NCBI RefSeq assembly: GCF_004216575.1
Contig: NZ_SGWW01000003.1
Coordinates: 372,001-436,000, forward strand
DNA from: Microcella putealis
GTDB taxonomy: Bacteria > Actinomycetota > Actinomycetes > Actinomycetales > Microbacteriaceae
Length of the DNA: 64,000 nucleotides
Direction of reading: 5' to 3'
Below, piece after piece: positions 16,244 through 25,100 of this stretch. The notes below the pieces were generated by a model that did no database searches, was not told where the DNA came from, and saw only the letters and a list, made by a program, of their open reading frames with translations. A program made the translations under genes and the position numbers. Positions within the stretch are counted from its first letter, which is position 1. Every line of letters begins with the position of its first letter.

Positions 16244-16536
16244 TCCGGCACGTCGTGTTCTTCCGTTTGGCCTCCAGCGAGGCCGAGCGCGCGGCAGATA
16301 TTCGCCGCTTCGCCGCCCCGCTCGAAGCGCTCGTCGGCGTCGTGCCGGGCCTGCGCTCGCTGACCGTCGGCGCCGACATCGGGTTGCTCGAGGCCAACTG
16401 GCACGCGGTGCTCATCAGTGAGCACGACGACCGCGAGGCGCTCGCCGTGTACGCCAACCACCCCGCGCACATCGAGGCGGCCACGATCGTGCGCTCGCTC
16501 ATGATCGACCGCGCGACCGTCGACTACGAGGTCTGA
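16240..16536 (+). CDS. Dabb-family (stress-responsive A/B barrel) protein
   Basis: A 98-residue dimeric alpha/beta barrel protein. The family pattern MIRHVVFFRL, ending with strand VDYEV, and the YANHPAHIEA helix are present. Members are small enzymes or stress proteins with varied functions; none can be assigned. Overlaps the preceding gene by 4 nt and is followed 13 bp later by the SRAP gene. Confidence 0.88.
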   Translation: MIRHVVFFRLASSEAERAADIRRFAAPLEALVGVVPGLRSLTVGADIGLLEANWHAVLISEHDDREALAVYANHPAHIEAATIVRSLMIDRATVDYEV

Positions 16537-16549
16537 GGCAACGCGCGAC

Positions 16550-17281
16550 ATGTGCGGCCGGTACGCGAACACGAAGAGCGGTGAAGAACTTGGCCGCTAC
16601 TTCGAGGCCGACGAGGTTGACGCCGTCGCCCTGCCCGCAAGCTGGAACATCGCCCCCACCCAGCGGGTACCGATCGTCGTCGACCGCCTGTCGAAGACCG
16701 ACCCAGACGAGGTGCCGCCGAGCCGCTTCGTGACGAGTGCGCGCTGGTCGCTCGTGCCGCGCTGGGCGACAGAACTCGCCAGCAAGTACCCGACCTTCAA
16801 CGCCCGCAGCGAGACCGTGAGCGAGAAGTCGACGTTCACGGGTGCGCTCGTGCGTTCGCGGGCGATCCTGCCCGCCGACGGCTACTACGAGTGGCACACG
16901 ACGACCGGCGTCGACGGCAAACCGGTCAAGACCCCGCACTATATTCACGACCCTGTCGAGGGTGAGCTGTCGTTCGCGGGTCTCTACTCGTGGTGGCGCC
17001 CGCCGGTCGCCGACGGCCAGCAACCCGCCGAATGGATTCTGACGGCCACGATTCTGACGCGAGCGGCGGCTGGGCCGGCGGCGAGCATCCACGATCGGGC
17101 GCCCGTGATGCTGCCGCGCGAGGTTGTCGACGAGTGGCTCGACCCGACCGTCGAGGGTGACCAGTCGCTCGTCGACGCGATGGTCGCCGAGAGCGACGCG
17201 GTGCTCGAGCGGCTCGAGCTGCACGCCGTGGCGCCGCTGCGCGGGGACGGCCCGCAGCTGATCGGGCCGCTCGGGGCGTAG
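16550..17281 (+). CDS. SRAP protein (YedK/HMCES family)
   Basis: A 243-residue protein that crosslinks to abasic sites in single-stranded DNA, shielding them during replication. Catalytic Cys2 is at the mature N-terminus (MCGRYA). Also visible: WNIAPTQRVPIV, TFNARSETV, CYYEW-type DGYYEWH and the DRAPVMLP catalytic His-equivalent region (HDRAPVML). Length is typical. Follows the Dabb-family gene by 13 nt and ends next to a G-rich/C-rich intergenic region. Confidence 0.94.
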   Translation: MCGRYANTKSGEELGRYFEADEVDAVALPASWNIAPTQRVPIVVDRLSKTDPDEVPPSRFVTSARWSLVPRWATELASKYPTFNARSETVSEKSTFTGALVRSRAILPADGYYEWHTTTGVDGKPVKTPHYIHDPVEGELSFAGLYSWWRPPVADGQQPAEWILTATILTRAAAGPAASIHDRAPVMLPREVVDEWLDPTVEGDQSLVDAMVAESDAVLERLELHAVAPLRGDGPQLIGPLGA

Positions 17282-17409
17282 GAGCGGGCTACCCGCGGAC
17301 GTGCTCGCCCGGGTGGTTGCGCGCGTGCGGCTCCCGCGTGGTGCCTGCGACGGCGAACGCCTCCGACTATCCGCCGCCTTTCGCCTTTCGCCCCGCGTCC
17401 CACGCCGCG

Positions 17410-17439
17410 CCCCGCGCCCCCACCCCGCGCCCCCACCCC
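17410..17439 (-). other. Potential G-quadruplex
   Basis: On the minus strand five G-runs of 4, 5, 4, 5 and 4 bases are separated by loops of only T or CGC (plus-strand C-runs at 17410-13, 17417-21, 17423-26, 17430-34, 17436-39). This satisfies strict G4 rules with very short loops. Confidence 0.75.
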
Positions 17440-17529
17440 GCGCCTCGCCCAGCGGCCCGCCCAGCGCCTCGCCCCGCGCCTCGCCGCCCCGCGCCTCGCC
17501 CCTGTGTCCCGCGCTCCGCGGCGCCTACC

Positions 17530-17564
17530 CCGGTGTAGGACTTCCTACACCGGAGTAGGAAGTC
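17530..17564. repeat. Hairpin repeat, copy A
   Basis: CCGGTGTAGGA (17530-17540) and its exact complement (17543-17553) form an 11-bp palindrome with a 2-nt centre. A second overlapping stem pairs 17539-17548 with 17555-17564. The 26 bp at 17533-17558 recur at 28338-28363 with one mismatch. Placed between two convergent genes. Confidence 0.85.
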
Positions 17565-17704
17565 AGGCGATGGGCACAGACCTGCCGGTCGTGGGCGAGG
17601 CTGCGCGGGTGGCAACGTGAGTGCGCTCGCGGGGTGCGGCGTGCCGGCAGCCCGGGCGGCGGATGGCCGGTGACGGGTCTCGCACGGCCCCACTCTGTGC
17701 GCGG

Positions 17705-18085
17705 CTACGCGCCCTCGACGGTCGCGGCCTCGGCCGCGGCGCGGTCGGCGATGAACATGGCGCGCACGAGCAGCGCGACCGGTACGGCGTAGCCCATGAC
17801 CACCACGGTGGGGAAGACGGCGGCCTCCCACGCCGGAGGGGTCCACAGCATGGCAGCGGTGCCGACGACCGCGAGCGTGCCAGCCACAGTGGCGGCCTTC
17901 TGAACCAGGGGTGCGGCGGCGCGGTGTGCAGCCAGCCAGGCGGCATCAGACGCAAGGGTTGCGCTCGTTCGGATGCCCACTGCGCGATTGCGCCCGAGGG
18001 CGCCGTCGCGTCCGGCTCTGCCGATCAGCAGCGTCGCGATAGACAGAATCACTAGCCCGAGAGTCGGTGTAAGAAGGGGATGCAC
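17705..18085 (-). CDS. SdpI-like membrane protein
   Basis: A 126-residue membrane protein with three hydrophobic segments and the SdpI-family sequence NRAVGIRTSATLASDAAWL followed by AHRAAAPLV. SdpI proteins give immunity to the toxin SdpC in Bacillus; no such toxin gene is nearby, so the role here is unknown. GTG start with TACCGT 14 nt upstream. Confidence 0.75.
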   Translation of the reverse strand: MHPLLTPTLGLVILSIATLLIGRAGRDGALGRNRAVGIRTSATLASDAAWLAAHRAAAPLVQKAATVAGTLAVVGTAAMLWTPPAWEAAVFPTVVVMGYAVPVALLVRAMFIADRAAAEAATVEGA

Positions 18086-18173
18086 GTCATTCGACGGTAG
18101 TCACGCTCTCAGGGCGAGGCTCGGCTCGTCCACAACGGACGGCGGAGTTCAGCCGCCTAAGACGCCGGCACCG

Positions 18174-18698
18174 CTACGAGCAGGCGCCCCAGAGGCCTGC
18201 GGCGGCGGCCTGCGCCGCGGCCTCGGCCGACTCGATCTGATCGCGGTAGTGGTAGTTCGGTGAGTAGTGCAGCTCGCGCGCGTACCCACCTTCGACGAGC
18301 GCGAGGTTGATGAATGTGCCGTCGGCGGCATACAGGTACATGAGTTCTCGGTCGTACTGGTCGCGCCGCTCGTCGTCGTACTCGAACGCGATGCGCGAGC
18401 CGACCGGTGCGAGAGCAGCGAGGGCGTCGCGTGCCTCGTCGGCGAAACACTCCGACTCGCGCAGCTCGGGGGTGTCGATGCCGGTGAGACGCACCCGCAA
18501 CTCTTCGCCGTTGACGACGAGGCGCAGCGTGTCGCCGTCGGTGATGGACGCCACCTCGCCGGTGGCTCGCTCGTCGCTTTCCGTCGTCGGAGTGGTGACG
18601 TCAGCCAGCAGGGCGCAGCCGCCGAGCGCGGCACTGAGCGAAACCGCGACAGCCGCGACGCGCATCCTGATCGCGAAGCGGGGGCGGGTGCGCGGCAT
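18174..18698 (-). CDS. Secreted thermonuclease-family lipoprotein
   Basis: A 174-residue nuclease of the staphylococcal-nuclease fold, anchored outside the cell. The signal peptide ends in lipobox LGGC. Core motifs are VASITDGDTLRLV, RLTGIDTPELRE (active-site Arg and Asp region) and DQYDRELMYLY (second catalytic Arg/Glu region), closing with AAGLWGACS. It may degrade extracellular DNA or RNA. Convergently placed with nothing; it reads on the same strand as the SdpI-like gene. Confidence 0.88.
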   Translation of the reverse strand: MPRTRPRFAIRMRVAAVAVSLSAALGGCALLADVTTPTTESDERATGEVASITDGDTLRLVVNGEELRVRLTGIDTPELRESECFADEARDALAALAPVGSRIAFEYDDERRDQYDRELMYLYAADGTFINLALVEGGYARELHYSPNYHYRDQIESAEAAAQAAAAGLWGACS

Positions 18699-18782
18699 GC
18701 TGCGAGGCTACCTGCGCGCTCGGACACCGCGCGGCGCGGCGGGTTACTCTGAGCCTCGTTCGCCCACCGCCGAGGAGCCGCC

Positions 18783-19325
18783 ATGACTGACCCGTCGCTT
18801 GACCCGCGGTATCCGCGCGTCTTTCAGCGCGGTGGCGACGGCTCCGCCCTTCCGGCGCCCTCCTCGCGCAGCGCCACAACCGCACCGCCCACGACCGCAC
18901 CGCCCACGACCGCACCACCCGCCACCGCACGACCCGCCTCCGCACTGCCGCCCCGTCGCGAGACGTCGGCGCCTCGCGGCCCCGAGGTCGACCCGGCCGT
19001 GCTCGTCACCGGCGCCGCGCCCGTCGCCGTCGGTCGCGCACCGCTTGAAGTGATCGTCGTCGGCAACCCGTGGATGCGCGCCCTCTGGACCGTCGGAGCC
19101 CTCACCCTGGTCGGTGGCATCGCGCTCACCGTCGCCGCCGAGTTCGCCTTCAGCGCCCTGCAGACGGCGTCGACCTACGACCCGGCGGCGTTCCTGCCAG
19201 CGCGCCTCATGCAGGTGCTCGGGCTTCCGCTGATCATCGCCGGAACCCTCGGCCTCGTCGCGGCGACCGTGCTGCGCCTCGTCGCGTGGCGACCGGCCGC
19301 GGTGCGCGACGTCGATGCGGGCTGA
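18783..19325 (+). CDS. Membrane protein with Pro/Thr-rich N-terminus, unknown
   Basis: A 180-residue protein. Residues 1-70 are disordered and contain tandem TTAPP repeats, mirrored in the DNA as a short tandem repeat near 18881-18920. Two transmembrane helices follow (about residues 98-120 and 140-166). GAGGAG Shine-Dalgarno ahead of the ATG. No family recognised. Divergent from the nuclease lipoprotein. Confidence 0.72.
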   Translation: MTDPSLDPRYPRVFQRGGDGSALPAPSSRSATTAPPTTAPPTTAPPATARPASALPPRRETSAPRGPEVDPAVLVTGAAPVAVGRAPLEVIVVGNPWMRALWTVGALTLVGGIALTVAAEFAFSALQTASTYDPAAFLPARLMQVLGLPLIIAGTLGLVAATVLRLVAWRPAAVRDVDAG

Positions 19326-19364
19326 GCCACGCGCATCCGTCTGTCGCGGCGACGCGCAGCCTGC

Positions 19365-19385
19365 TAGCATACCCCCCATGGGTAT
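19365..19385 (+). promoter_or_regulatory. -10 element and TACCC-N5-GGGTA copper-type operator
   Basis: TACCC (19370-19374), five bases, and GGGTA (19380-19384) form exactly the TACCC-N5-GGGTA palindrome described for the mycobacterial copper repressor RicR. It overlaps a -10-like TAGCAT (19365-19370) and the ATG start codon (19378). The genes downstream are His- and Met-rich secreted proteins, consistent with copper handling. Binding by a CsoR/RicR-family protein is inference. Confidence 0.68.
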
Positions 19386-19803
19386 CAGGGTGATCGAGCG
19401 GGTCGTGCGACTCGCTCTGGCCGTTGCCCTGGCCGTCTCGGGGGTCGCGATGGTGTCGCACCACGCTGCCGGGGCAAGCCACGAGCTCGTTGCTCATGGG
19501 CACAGTGTCGCCGCGCACGAGAACAACAGTGTCGCGGAGACGAACGGTGTCGCTGAGGCCGGGGCCCATCACGAGGTGCCCGGTGCGGCCTGCGCTGACT
19601 GCGAGACACAGGGTCACGACGCGCTTCTGATGAGTTGCGCCGCTTTGTTGACGGCTCTGTTCGTGTCTGTGCGCCTCGTGCCCCCCGCCGGTGCGCCGCT
19701 CGTTGCGGCCGCTGAACCCGCGAACGCCGTCACTGTGTCTCCGCACACCGAGGCCGTGCCGACGGCGCCGTGCCGAGAAGAATTGAGTGTGATCCGCCAG
19801 TAA
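19378..19803 (+). CDS. Small secreted His/Cys-rich protein (DUF6153-like)
   Basis: A 141-residue protein with an N-terminal signal or anchor helix (LALAVALAVSGVAMVSHHA), a His-rich middle (HHAAGASHELVAHGH, GAHHEVPGAACADCETQGH) with a CxxC pair, and a second hydrophobic segment near residues 83-98. It resembles a small actinobacterial family that I believe is listed as DUF6153. His and Cys content fits metal binding outside the membrane. The start codon lies in a copper-type palindrome and only 13 nt after a -10, so the message looks leaderless. First gene of a probable three-gene operon. Confidence 0.72.
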   Translation: MGIRVIERVVRLALAVALAVSGVAMVSHHAAGASHELVAHGHSVAAHENNSVAETNGVAEAGAHHEVPGAACADCETQGHDALLMSCAALLTALFVSVRLVPPAGAPLVAAAEPANAVTVSPHTEAVPTAPCREELSVIRQ

Positions 19804-19875
19804 GAGAGACCCCGCCGAGTCGCTGCTCGGCACCCCTCCATCTCTCGATCCCCTCCTGACGGAAAGGTTTTTCTC

Positions 19876-20463
19876 ATGCGCTCCACGCGCTTCACTACCG
19901 CTCTCGCGCTGGCATCAGCCCTCGCACTCACCCCCACGCTGGCCGCGTGTTCGACCCCGCAGGTCGACGCACCGTCGGCGTCATCCCCGGCCAACGCCTC
20001 GGTCTCGCCGGCAGATGTGATGTTCGTGCAGATGATGATTCCGCACCACGAGCAAGCCGTCGAGATGTCGACGATCATGCTCGACAAAGAGGCGCTCCCC
20101 GGCGAGGTGCGCGAGCTCGCGCAGCAGATCGCCGATGAGCAAGAGCCCGAGATTGCCCAGATGCGCGCCTGGCTCGACGACTGGGGCATGCCTGAAATGG
20201 GCGGCATGGGCGGTCATGGCGGTCATGGCGGTATGGATGGCATGCTCACCGATGACCAGCTCGACGAGCTGCGGGCGGCGTCGGGCGACGAGGCCGTCAC
20301 GCTGTTTCTTGAGCAGATGATCCTGCACCACGAGGGCGCGATCGACATGGCGCGCGACGTGATCGATGACGGTCAGCACGCGGATGTTCGCGAGCTCGCC
20401 GAGGGCATGATTGCCGCGCAGCAGGCCGAGATCGACCTCATGACCGAGTGGCTTGCCCGGTGA
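19876..20463 (+). CDS. DUF305 lipoprotein (CopM-like)
   Basis: A 195-residue exported four-helix-type protein of the DUF305 family, several members of which bind copper in the periplasm. Lipobox LAAC at about residues 22-25. Two matching halves contain FVQMMIPHHEQAVEMSTIML and FLEQMILHHEGAIDMARDV, each with MxxHH metal-ligand patterns, joined by a Gly/His/Met linker (GGMGGHGGHGGMDGM). GGAAAGG precedes the ATG. Its stop overlaps the next gene by 4 nt. Copper binding is inferred from family and from the upstream box. Confidence 0.9.
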   Translation: MRSTRFTTALALASALALTPTLAACSTPQVDAPSASSPANASVSPADVMFVQMMIPHHEQAVEMSTIMLDKEALPGEVRELAQQIADEQEPEIAQMRAWLDDWGMPEMGGMGGHGGHGGMDGMLTDDQLDELRAASGDEAVTLFLEQMILHHEGAIDMARDVIDDGQHADVRELAEGMIAAQQAEIDLMTEWLAR

Positions 20464-21341
20464 CGGCTCGCACTCCGTCGCTGATCGTCCTGACCATCGC
20501 GGGTGCTCTCGCCATCGGTGGATGCACGCCGAGTGACGCCGGGCCACCAGCGACCGGCGATGTCTCTCTCGACGACGCTGCGGCGCCGGTCACGCATGTG
20601 CACGCGATCGACGTCGATGAGGCAACGGGCGAGATTCGCGTCGCGACGCACGCGGGCATCTACGGCGCGAGCGTGACTGACGACGGCTCCCAGGCCCTCG
20701 AACGCGTCGGGTCGTGGCGTGGAGACGCGATGGGCATGGTGCGCGCGGCGGGGCGCATCCTGTTCTCCGGCCATCCGGCCCCTGACGAGACCGGCCCGGC
20801 CAATCTGGGTGTGAAGACGCTCAGCGCGGATGGCGCTGCCGAGGTCATCGCGCTAGACGGCGAGGTCGACTTCCACGCCATGGCGGCCCACGGTCCGTCG
20901 GTCGCGGGGTGGGATTCGGTCTCTGGTGCCGTGGTGTCGAGTTCTGACGGCGGTGCGAGCTGGCAATCGGGCGCGGTTGCGCCCGTGCGCAGCCTGGCAT
21001 GGTCGCCGGATGGTGCGACGCTACTGGCGACGACTCCCGACGGGCTGATGGCTTCTGCCGATGCGGGGGCGTCCTTTGCCCCTGCCGAGACTGCGCCGCT
21101 CCTCGTGCTCGTGGCCAACACCGACGGTGATGCCGTGAATCCGCGCATCGTGGGGGTCGACACCGCCGGGGTGCTGCACACCTCATCCGATGGGGTGTCG
21201 TGGCAAGAGCTCGGCGAATCGCCCATCATGCCCGAGGCGCTGACAGTCACCGACAGTGGCCGCATTGTCGTCGCGTCGACGTCACTGGCGTTGATTTCCG
21301 ACGCCGACGGTCTGAATTGGCAGAGCCTCTTCCGATACTGA
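20460..21341 (+). CDS. Beta-propeller lipoprotein (BNR/sialidase-like repeats)
   Basis: A 293-residue lipoprotein with lipobox IGGC. Repeated strands with SSDGGASW, SADAGASF and SSDGVSW are Asp-box/BNR turns of a beta propeller; related proteins are often annotated as F510_1955-type glycosyl hydrolases, but no catalytic residues can be named. THVHAIDVDEATGEIRVATH begins the propeller. GTG start overlaps the DUF305 stop (GTGA). Its link to the copper-type operon is positional. Confidence 0.82.
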   Translation: MTARTPSLIVLTIAGALAIGGCTPSDAGPPATGDVSLDDAAAPVTHVHAIDVDEATGEIRVATHAGIYGASVTDDGSQALERVGSWRGDAMGMVRAAGRILFSGHPAPDETGPANLGVKTLSADGAAEVIALDGEVDFHAMAAHGPSVAGWDSVSGAVVSSSDGGASWQSGAVAPVRSLAWSPDGATLLATTPDGLMASADAGASFAPAETAPLLVLVANTDGDAVNPRIVGVDTAGVLHTSSDGVSWQELGESPIMPEALTVTDSGRIVVASTSLALISDADGLNWQSLFRY

Positions 21342-21356
21342 GCGCGCGATCGCGGT

Positions 21357-21390
21357 GACGGGATGCGCGAACTGCGTCGTGCATCCCGTC
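21357..21390. terminator. Bidirectional hairpin terminator
   Basis: A perfect 10-bp inverted repeat (GACGGGATGC at 21357-21366 with 21381-21390, 14-nt loop) lies between the convergent propeller and nei2 genes, 15 nt from each stop codon. No T-run, but the position suits termination from both sides. Confidence 0.65.
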
Positions 21391-21403
21391 TGCGCCCAAC
21401 GGA

Positions 21404-22180
21404 CTAGCGCTGACAGCTCGGGCAATACCAGGTAATGCGCTCGGTGAGCGCGTCCTCGCCGAGCAGCCCACGCTTGATCGGGGTGCCGCAGCGGCGGCAC
21501 GGCTTGCGGTCGCGATGGGCGACCCACAGCCGCTTGTCGCGACGGGTGTCGCCGGTGGTCGTGCGCTCGTTGCGGTCGCGATTGGCGCGGATGAGGCGCA
21601 CCGCGAGGTCGAGTGCGGCGGCGGCGTCGGTCGCGCCGACGGGGGTCTCGGGCAGCACGCCGCGCAGGAAGAGCGTCTCGTTGCGGTAGTCGTTGCCGAG
21701 CCCGGCGATGACCCGCTGGTCGAGCAGCGCGAGCCCGATGGGCCGATCGGGGTCGGCGGTGAGCCGCGCCAGTGCCTCGGCGCGGTCGAACTCGTCGCGT
21801 AGCGGGTCGGGCCCGAGGTAGTCGATGAGCGTGCCCTCGTCGGCGCGCGGCACGAGGTCGAGCTGGCCGAGCGCGAAGCCGACGGCCTGCACCTCGCCCG
21901 CCTCGAGCACGATGCGGGCCTCGAAGGCGGGCCGCCGCCACCGGTCACCGCGGGCGTAGACGTGCCAGACGCCCTCCATCTTCAAGTGCGAATGGATGCT
22001 CGTGGTCGCCGTGCGCGTCACCAGGTGCTTCCCGAAGGCTTCCGTGCCCTCGACGGTTTCGCCGCTGAGGTCGACGGTCGCGTGCTGCGGCACGCGCACG
22101 TCGCAGCGGGTCAGCACCCGCCCGGTGAGGGCGGCGTCGAGCCGGCGGGCTGCGCGGTGAACGGTGTCTCCTTCGGGCAC
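21404..22180 (-). CDS. nei2: Fpg/Nei-family DNA glycosylase (Nei2-like endonuclease VIII)
   Basis: Bifunctional glycosylase/AP lyase removing oxidised bases. The 258-residue protein starts with the catalytic PEGDTV (Pro2 and Glu3 after the initiator), has the lyase Lys in FGKHLVTR, the H2TH region IAGLGNDYRNETLF and a C-terminal zinc finger CRRCG...YCPSC. GTG at 22180 is required to expose Pro2. It lies 4 nt after the lhr stop, the same lhr-nei2 order found in mycobacteria. Confidence 0.94.
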   Translation of the reverse strand: MPEGDTVHRAARRLDAALTGRVLTRCDVRVPQHATVDLSGETVEGTEAFGKHLVTRTATTSIHSHLKMEGVWHVYARGDRWRRPAFEARIVLEAGEVQAVGFALGQLDLVPRADEGTLIDYLGPDPLRDEFDRAEALARLTADPDRPIGLALLDQRVIAGLGNDYRNETLFLRGVLPETPVGATDAAAALDLAVRLIRANRDRNERTTTGDTRRDKRLWVAHRDRKPCRRCGTPIKRGLLGEDALTERITWYCPSCQR

Positions 22181-22184
22181 GCGA

Positions 22185-25100
22185 TCACACTCGCAGTCTG
22201 AGGCCCTGGGGCGTGGCGACGAAGCCGGCGGCGGTGAGGGCGTCGGCGAGCACCGTGCCGAACACGCTGTGCTGGTTGACCCGCTCGACGCGCAGCGACC
22301 GCAGGCGTGCGCGCACGGTCGCGGCCAACTCGGCGGCGGCCGCGGCAAGTTCGGCCTCGTCGTCGGTGAAGGCGAGGGCGCTCTTGCCACCCCGCTCGAG
22401 GTAGACCGCGAGGTGCCCGTCGACGAGGGCGACGAGCGAGCCGGCCTTGCGACCGGGGCGGTGCTTGGTCGACTCGCCGCGCGCCTCGGCGGCCGCGTCG
22501 ACCCGCGCGTCGGGCCAGGGGAGGGCCGCGCCGTACGGGTTTGCCGGGTCGGTGGCCGCGAGCACGACGGCCTGCAGCGCGGGGGCCGCGTCGGGGTCGC
22601 GGGTGAAGGTGCGCAGCCGGTCGACGGTCGCCGGGGTGCCGAACTGCGCGGCACCCAGGTGGTCGACGAAGTAGCCGCGCCGCACCCGTCCGGCCTCTTC
22701 AAGCTGGGCAAGAACCTTGTAGAGCAGAGCGAAGCCGCCGGCGACGTCTTCAGCCTGGGCGGCTCCGCGGGTCACCACGCCGTGTCGTTCGAGCAGGGTT
22801 TCGGCCAGGTGTGCGGTGCGCCGCGTGACGTCGTCATCGCGCTCGGGCAGCAGCGCCCAGCGCCCGGCCGCGGTGGGCGGGCCGGTGCGCAGCGACAGGG
22901 CGGAGGCTCCCGTGGCGGCCGAGCCGCGCATCCCTGAGCCGGACGGGCGGGCGTAGCCGCCCATCGTGCGCGACCGTGCGCGCGGCGCTCGCCGCCTGCC
23001 GGCCGTGCGGCTCGACGTCGAGCCGAGCAGCGCGCGCGCCGGCGCGATCGTGTCGTTCGTGAGGTGCCCCGACCAGACGAGGCTCCAGAGGTCGGTGACG
23101 ATCCCCGCGTCGTCGGCGTCGTGCAGCGCACCCGCCAGTTGCCGAAAGAAGAAGCCGCCGCCGCCCTCGAGCAGCGACACGATCGACTGCTGTCGCTCGG
23201 TCAGCTCGTCGCCGAGCGGGGGCTTCAAGCTCAGCGGCGCGAGCTCGGCGAGGTGCAGGCTCAGCCAGCCGTCGTTGCCGGGCAGCGACCCCTCGCCCGC
23301 CCACACGACCTCACCCGACGCGGTCAGCTCGTCGAGCCAGGCCGGCGAGTAGTCGCGCACGCGCGCGGGCAAGACGAGCGACTCCCAGGCGCTCGCCGGT
23401 AGCGCGACGCCCTGCAGTTGCTCGACCGTCTGCAGTACCCCGTCGATGCCGCGAAGCGAGCCGCCGACGTGCTGCCACGCGGGCATGAACCGCCCGAGCG
23501 ACCCGGCGCTGACCGGCTCAATCTCTTTGCGCAGCGCCGCGAGGCTGCGGGTGCGCAGGCGCCGCAGTACCTCGGCGTCGATCCACTCGGAGCCCGTTGC
23601 GTCTGGCCGGTATTCGCCCTCGATGACGCGACGATCGGCGCCGAGGCGACGCAGCGCATCCCGCACCACAGCGCTTCCCATGCCGTAGCGCTCGGCGACG
23701 TCGCTGAGGGCGAAGGGGCCGTGCGTGCGGGCGTAGCGGGCGACGAGGTCGCCGACCGGGTCGGGCACCTGGTCGAGGAACGCCGTCGGCACGCCGATCG
23801 GCACAGGGGTGCCGAGGGCGTCGCGCAGGCGGGCCGCGTCTTCGACGGCGGCGAATCGCGGATGCGCGGCAATCGTCACCGCGATCGCCCGGTTCGCGCG
23901 CGTCAGTTCCGTCAGGGCCTGCTCGACGTCGAGCCCGTCAATGGCCCGCAGCCGCACCTCGTCGGCCGAGAGTGGACCGAGGATGCGCAGCAGATCGGCC
24001 ACGCCCTCCGCGTCTTTCGCCCGCCGGTCGGGGGCGAGCCGCTGCAGCTCGGCCTCGACCTCGGCGATGACCTTCGCGTCGAGCACCTCGCGCAGCTCGG
24101 CGCGGCCGAGCAGTTCGGCGAGCAGGGTCGAGTCGATGCTGAGCGCGGCAGCCCGCCGCTCTGCGAGCGGGCTGTCGCCCTCGTAGAGGAACGCGGCGAC
24201 GTAGCCGAACAGCAGCGAGCGGGCGAACGGCGACGGAGTCGGCGTCTCGACCTCGACGACCCGCACCGCACGCTGCGCGATCTGCGTCGCGAGCGTGATG
24301 AGCGCATCCAGGTCGTAGACGTCGCTGAGCACTTCGCGCAGGGTCTCGAGCGTGATCGGGAAGTCGGGGAACTCTTGCGCGACCTCGAGCAGCTGCCCGG
24401 CGCGCTGGCGCTGCTGCCAGAGCGGGCTGCGCCGCCCCGGGTCGCGGCGCGGCAGCAGCAGCGCCCGCGCCGCGCACTCGCGGAAGCGGCTGGCGAACAG
24501 CGCTGATCCCCCCGCCTCAGCAGTCACGATCTGGGTCAGCTCGTCGGCGTCAAACATCAAGAGCTCGGCGCCCGGCGGCTCGGAGTCGGTGTCGGGCAGC
24601 CGCACGACCACCCCATCGTCGGCGGCGATCGCCGCCCCGTCGACGCCGTAGCGCTCGCGGATGCGCGCCGACACGGCAAGCGCCCACGGCGCGTGCACGC
24701 CGAGACCGTAGGGCGAGTGCATGACGAGCCGCCAGTCGCCGAGCTCGTCGCGAAAGCGTTCGACGACGAGCGTCGTATCGCTCGGCAGGTGCCCGGTCGC
24801 GGCGGTCTGCTCGATGAGCAGCGCCTCGAGGTTGGTAACGGCCCGCTCGTCGAGGCCGGCGGCGGCGAGACGGATGCGCCGCTCATCGCTCGAGGCGGCC
24901 CCCAGTTCGCGTGTGGTCGCCCCGAGAGCCCTCCCGAGTTCGGCGGGGCGGCCGAGCCCGTCGCCCTTCCAGAACGGAACCTTGCCGGGCTGGCCGAAGG
25001 CGGGGGTGACGATGACGCGGTCGCGGGTGATTTCGTCGATGCGCCAGCTGGTCGCGCCGAGCGCGATGACGTCGCCGACGCGCGACTCGTAGACCATCTC

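Larger units (their letters stand above)
17282..17704. other. 423-bp convergent intergenic region with C-rich tract and hairpin
   Basis: No gene is supported. From about 17386 to 17520 the plus strand is an almost pure run of CGCC/CCGCGCC units that yields meaningless Pro/Arg or Gly/Arg frames. Within it lies a G-quadruplex-type sequence (minus strand), followed by a palindromic hairpin repeat. The SRAP gene on the left and the SdpI-like gene on the right both end here. Confidence 0.75.

Noticed and set aside
17301..17558. Pro/Arg-rich small frames in the C-rich tract
   Set aside because: All three frames on both strands stay open because the sequence is nearly pure CGCC; products are PAPRPA-type repeats without start signals.
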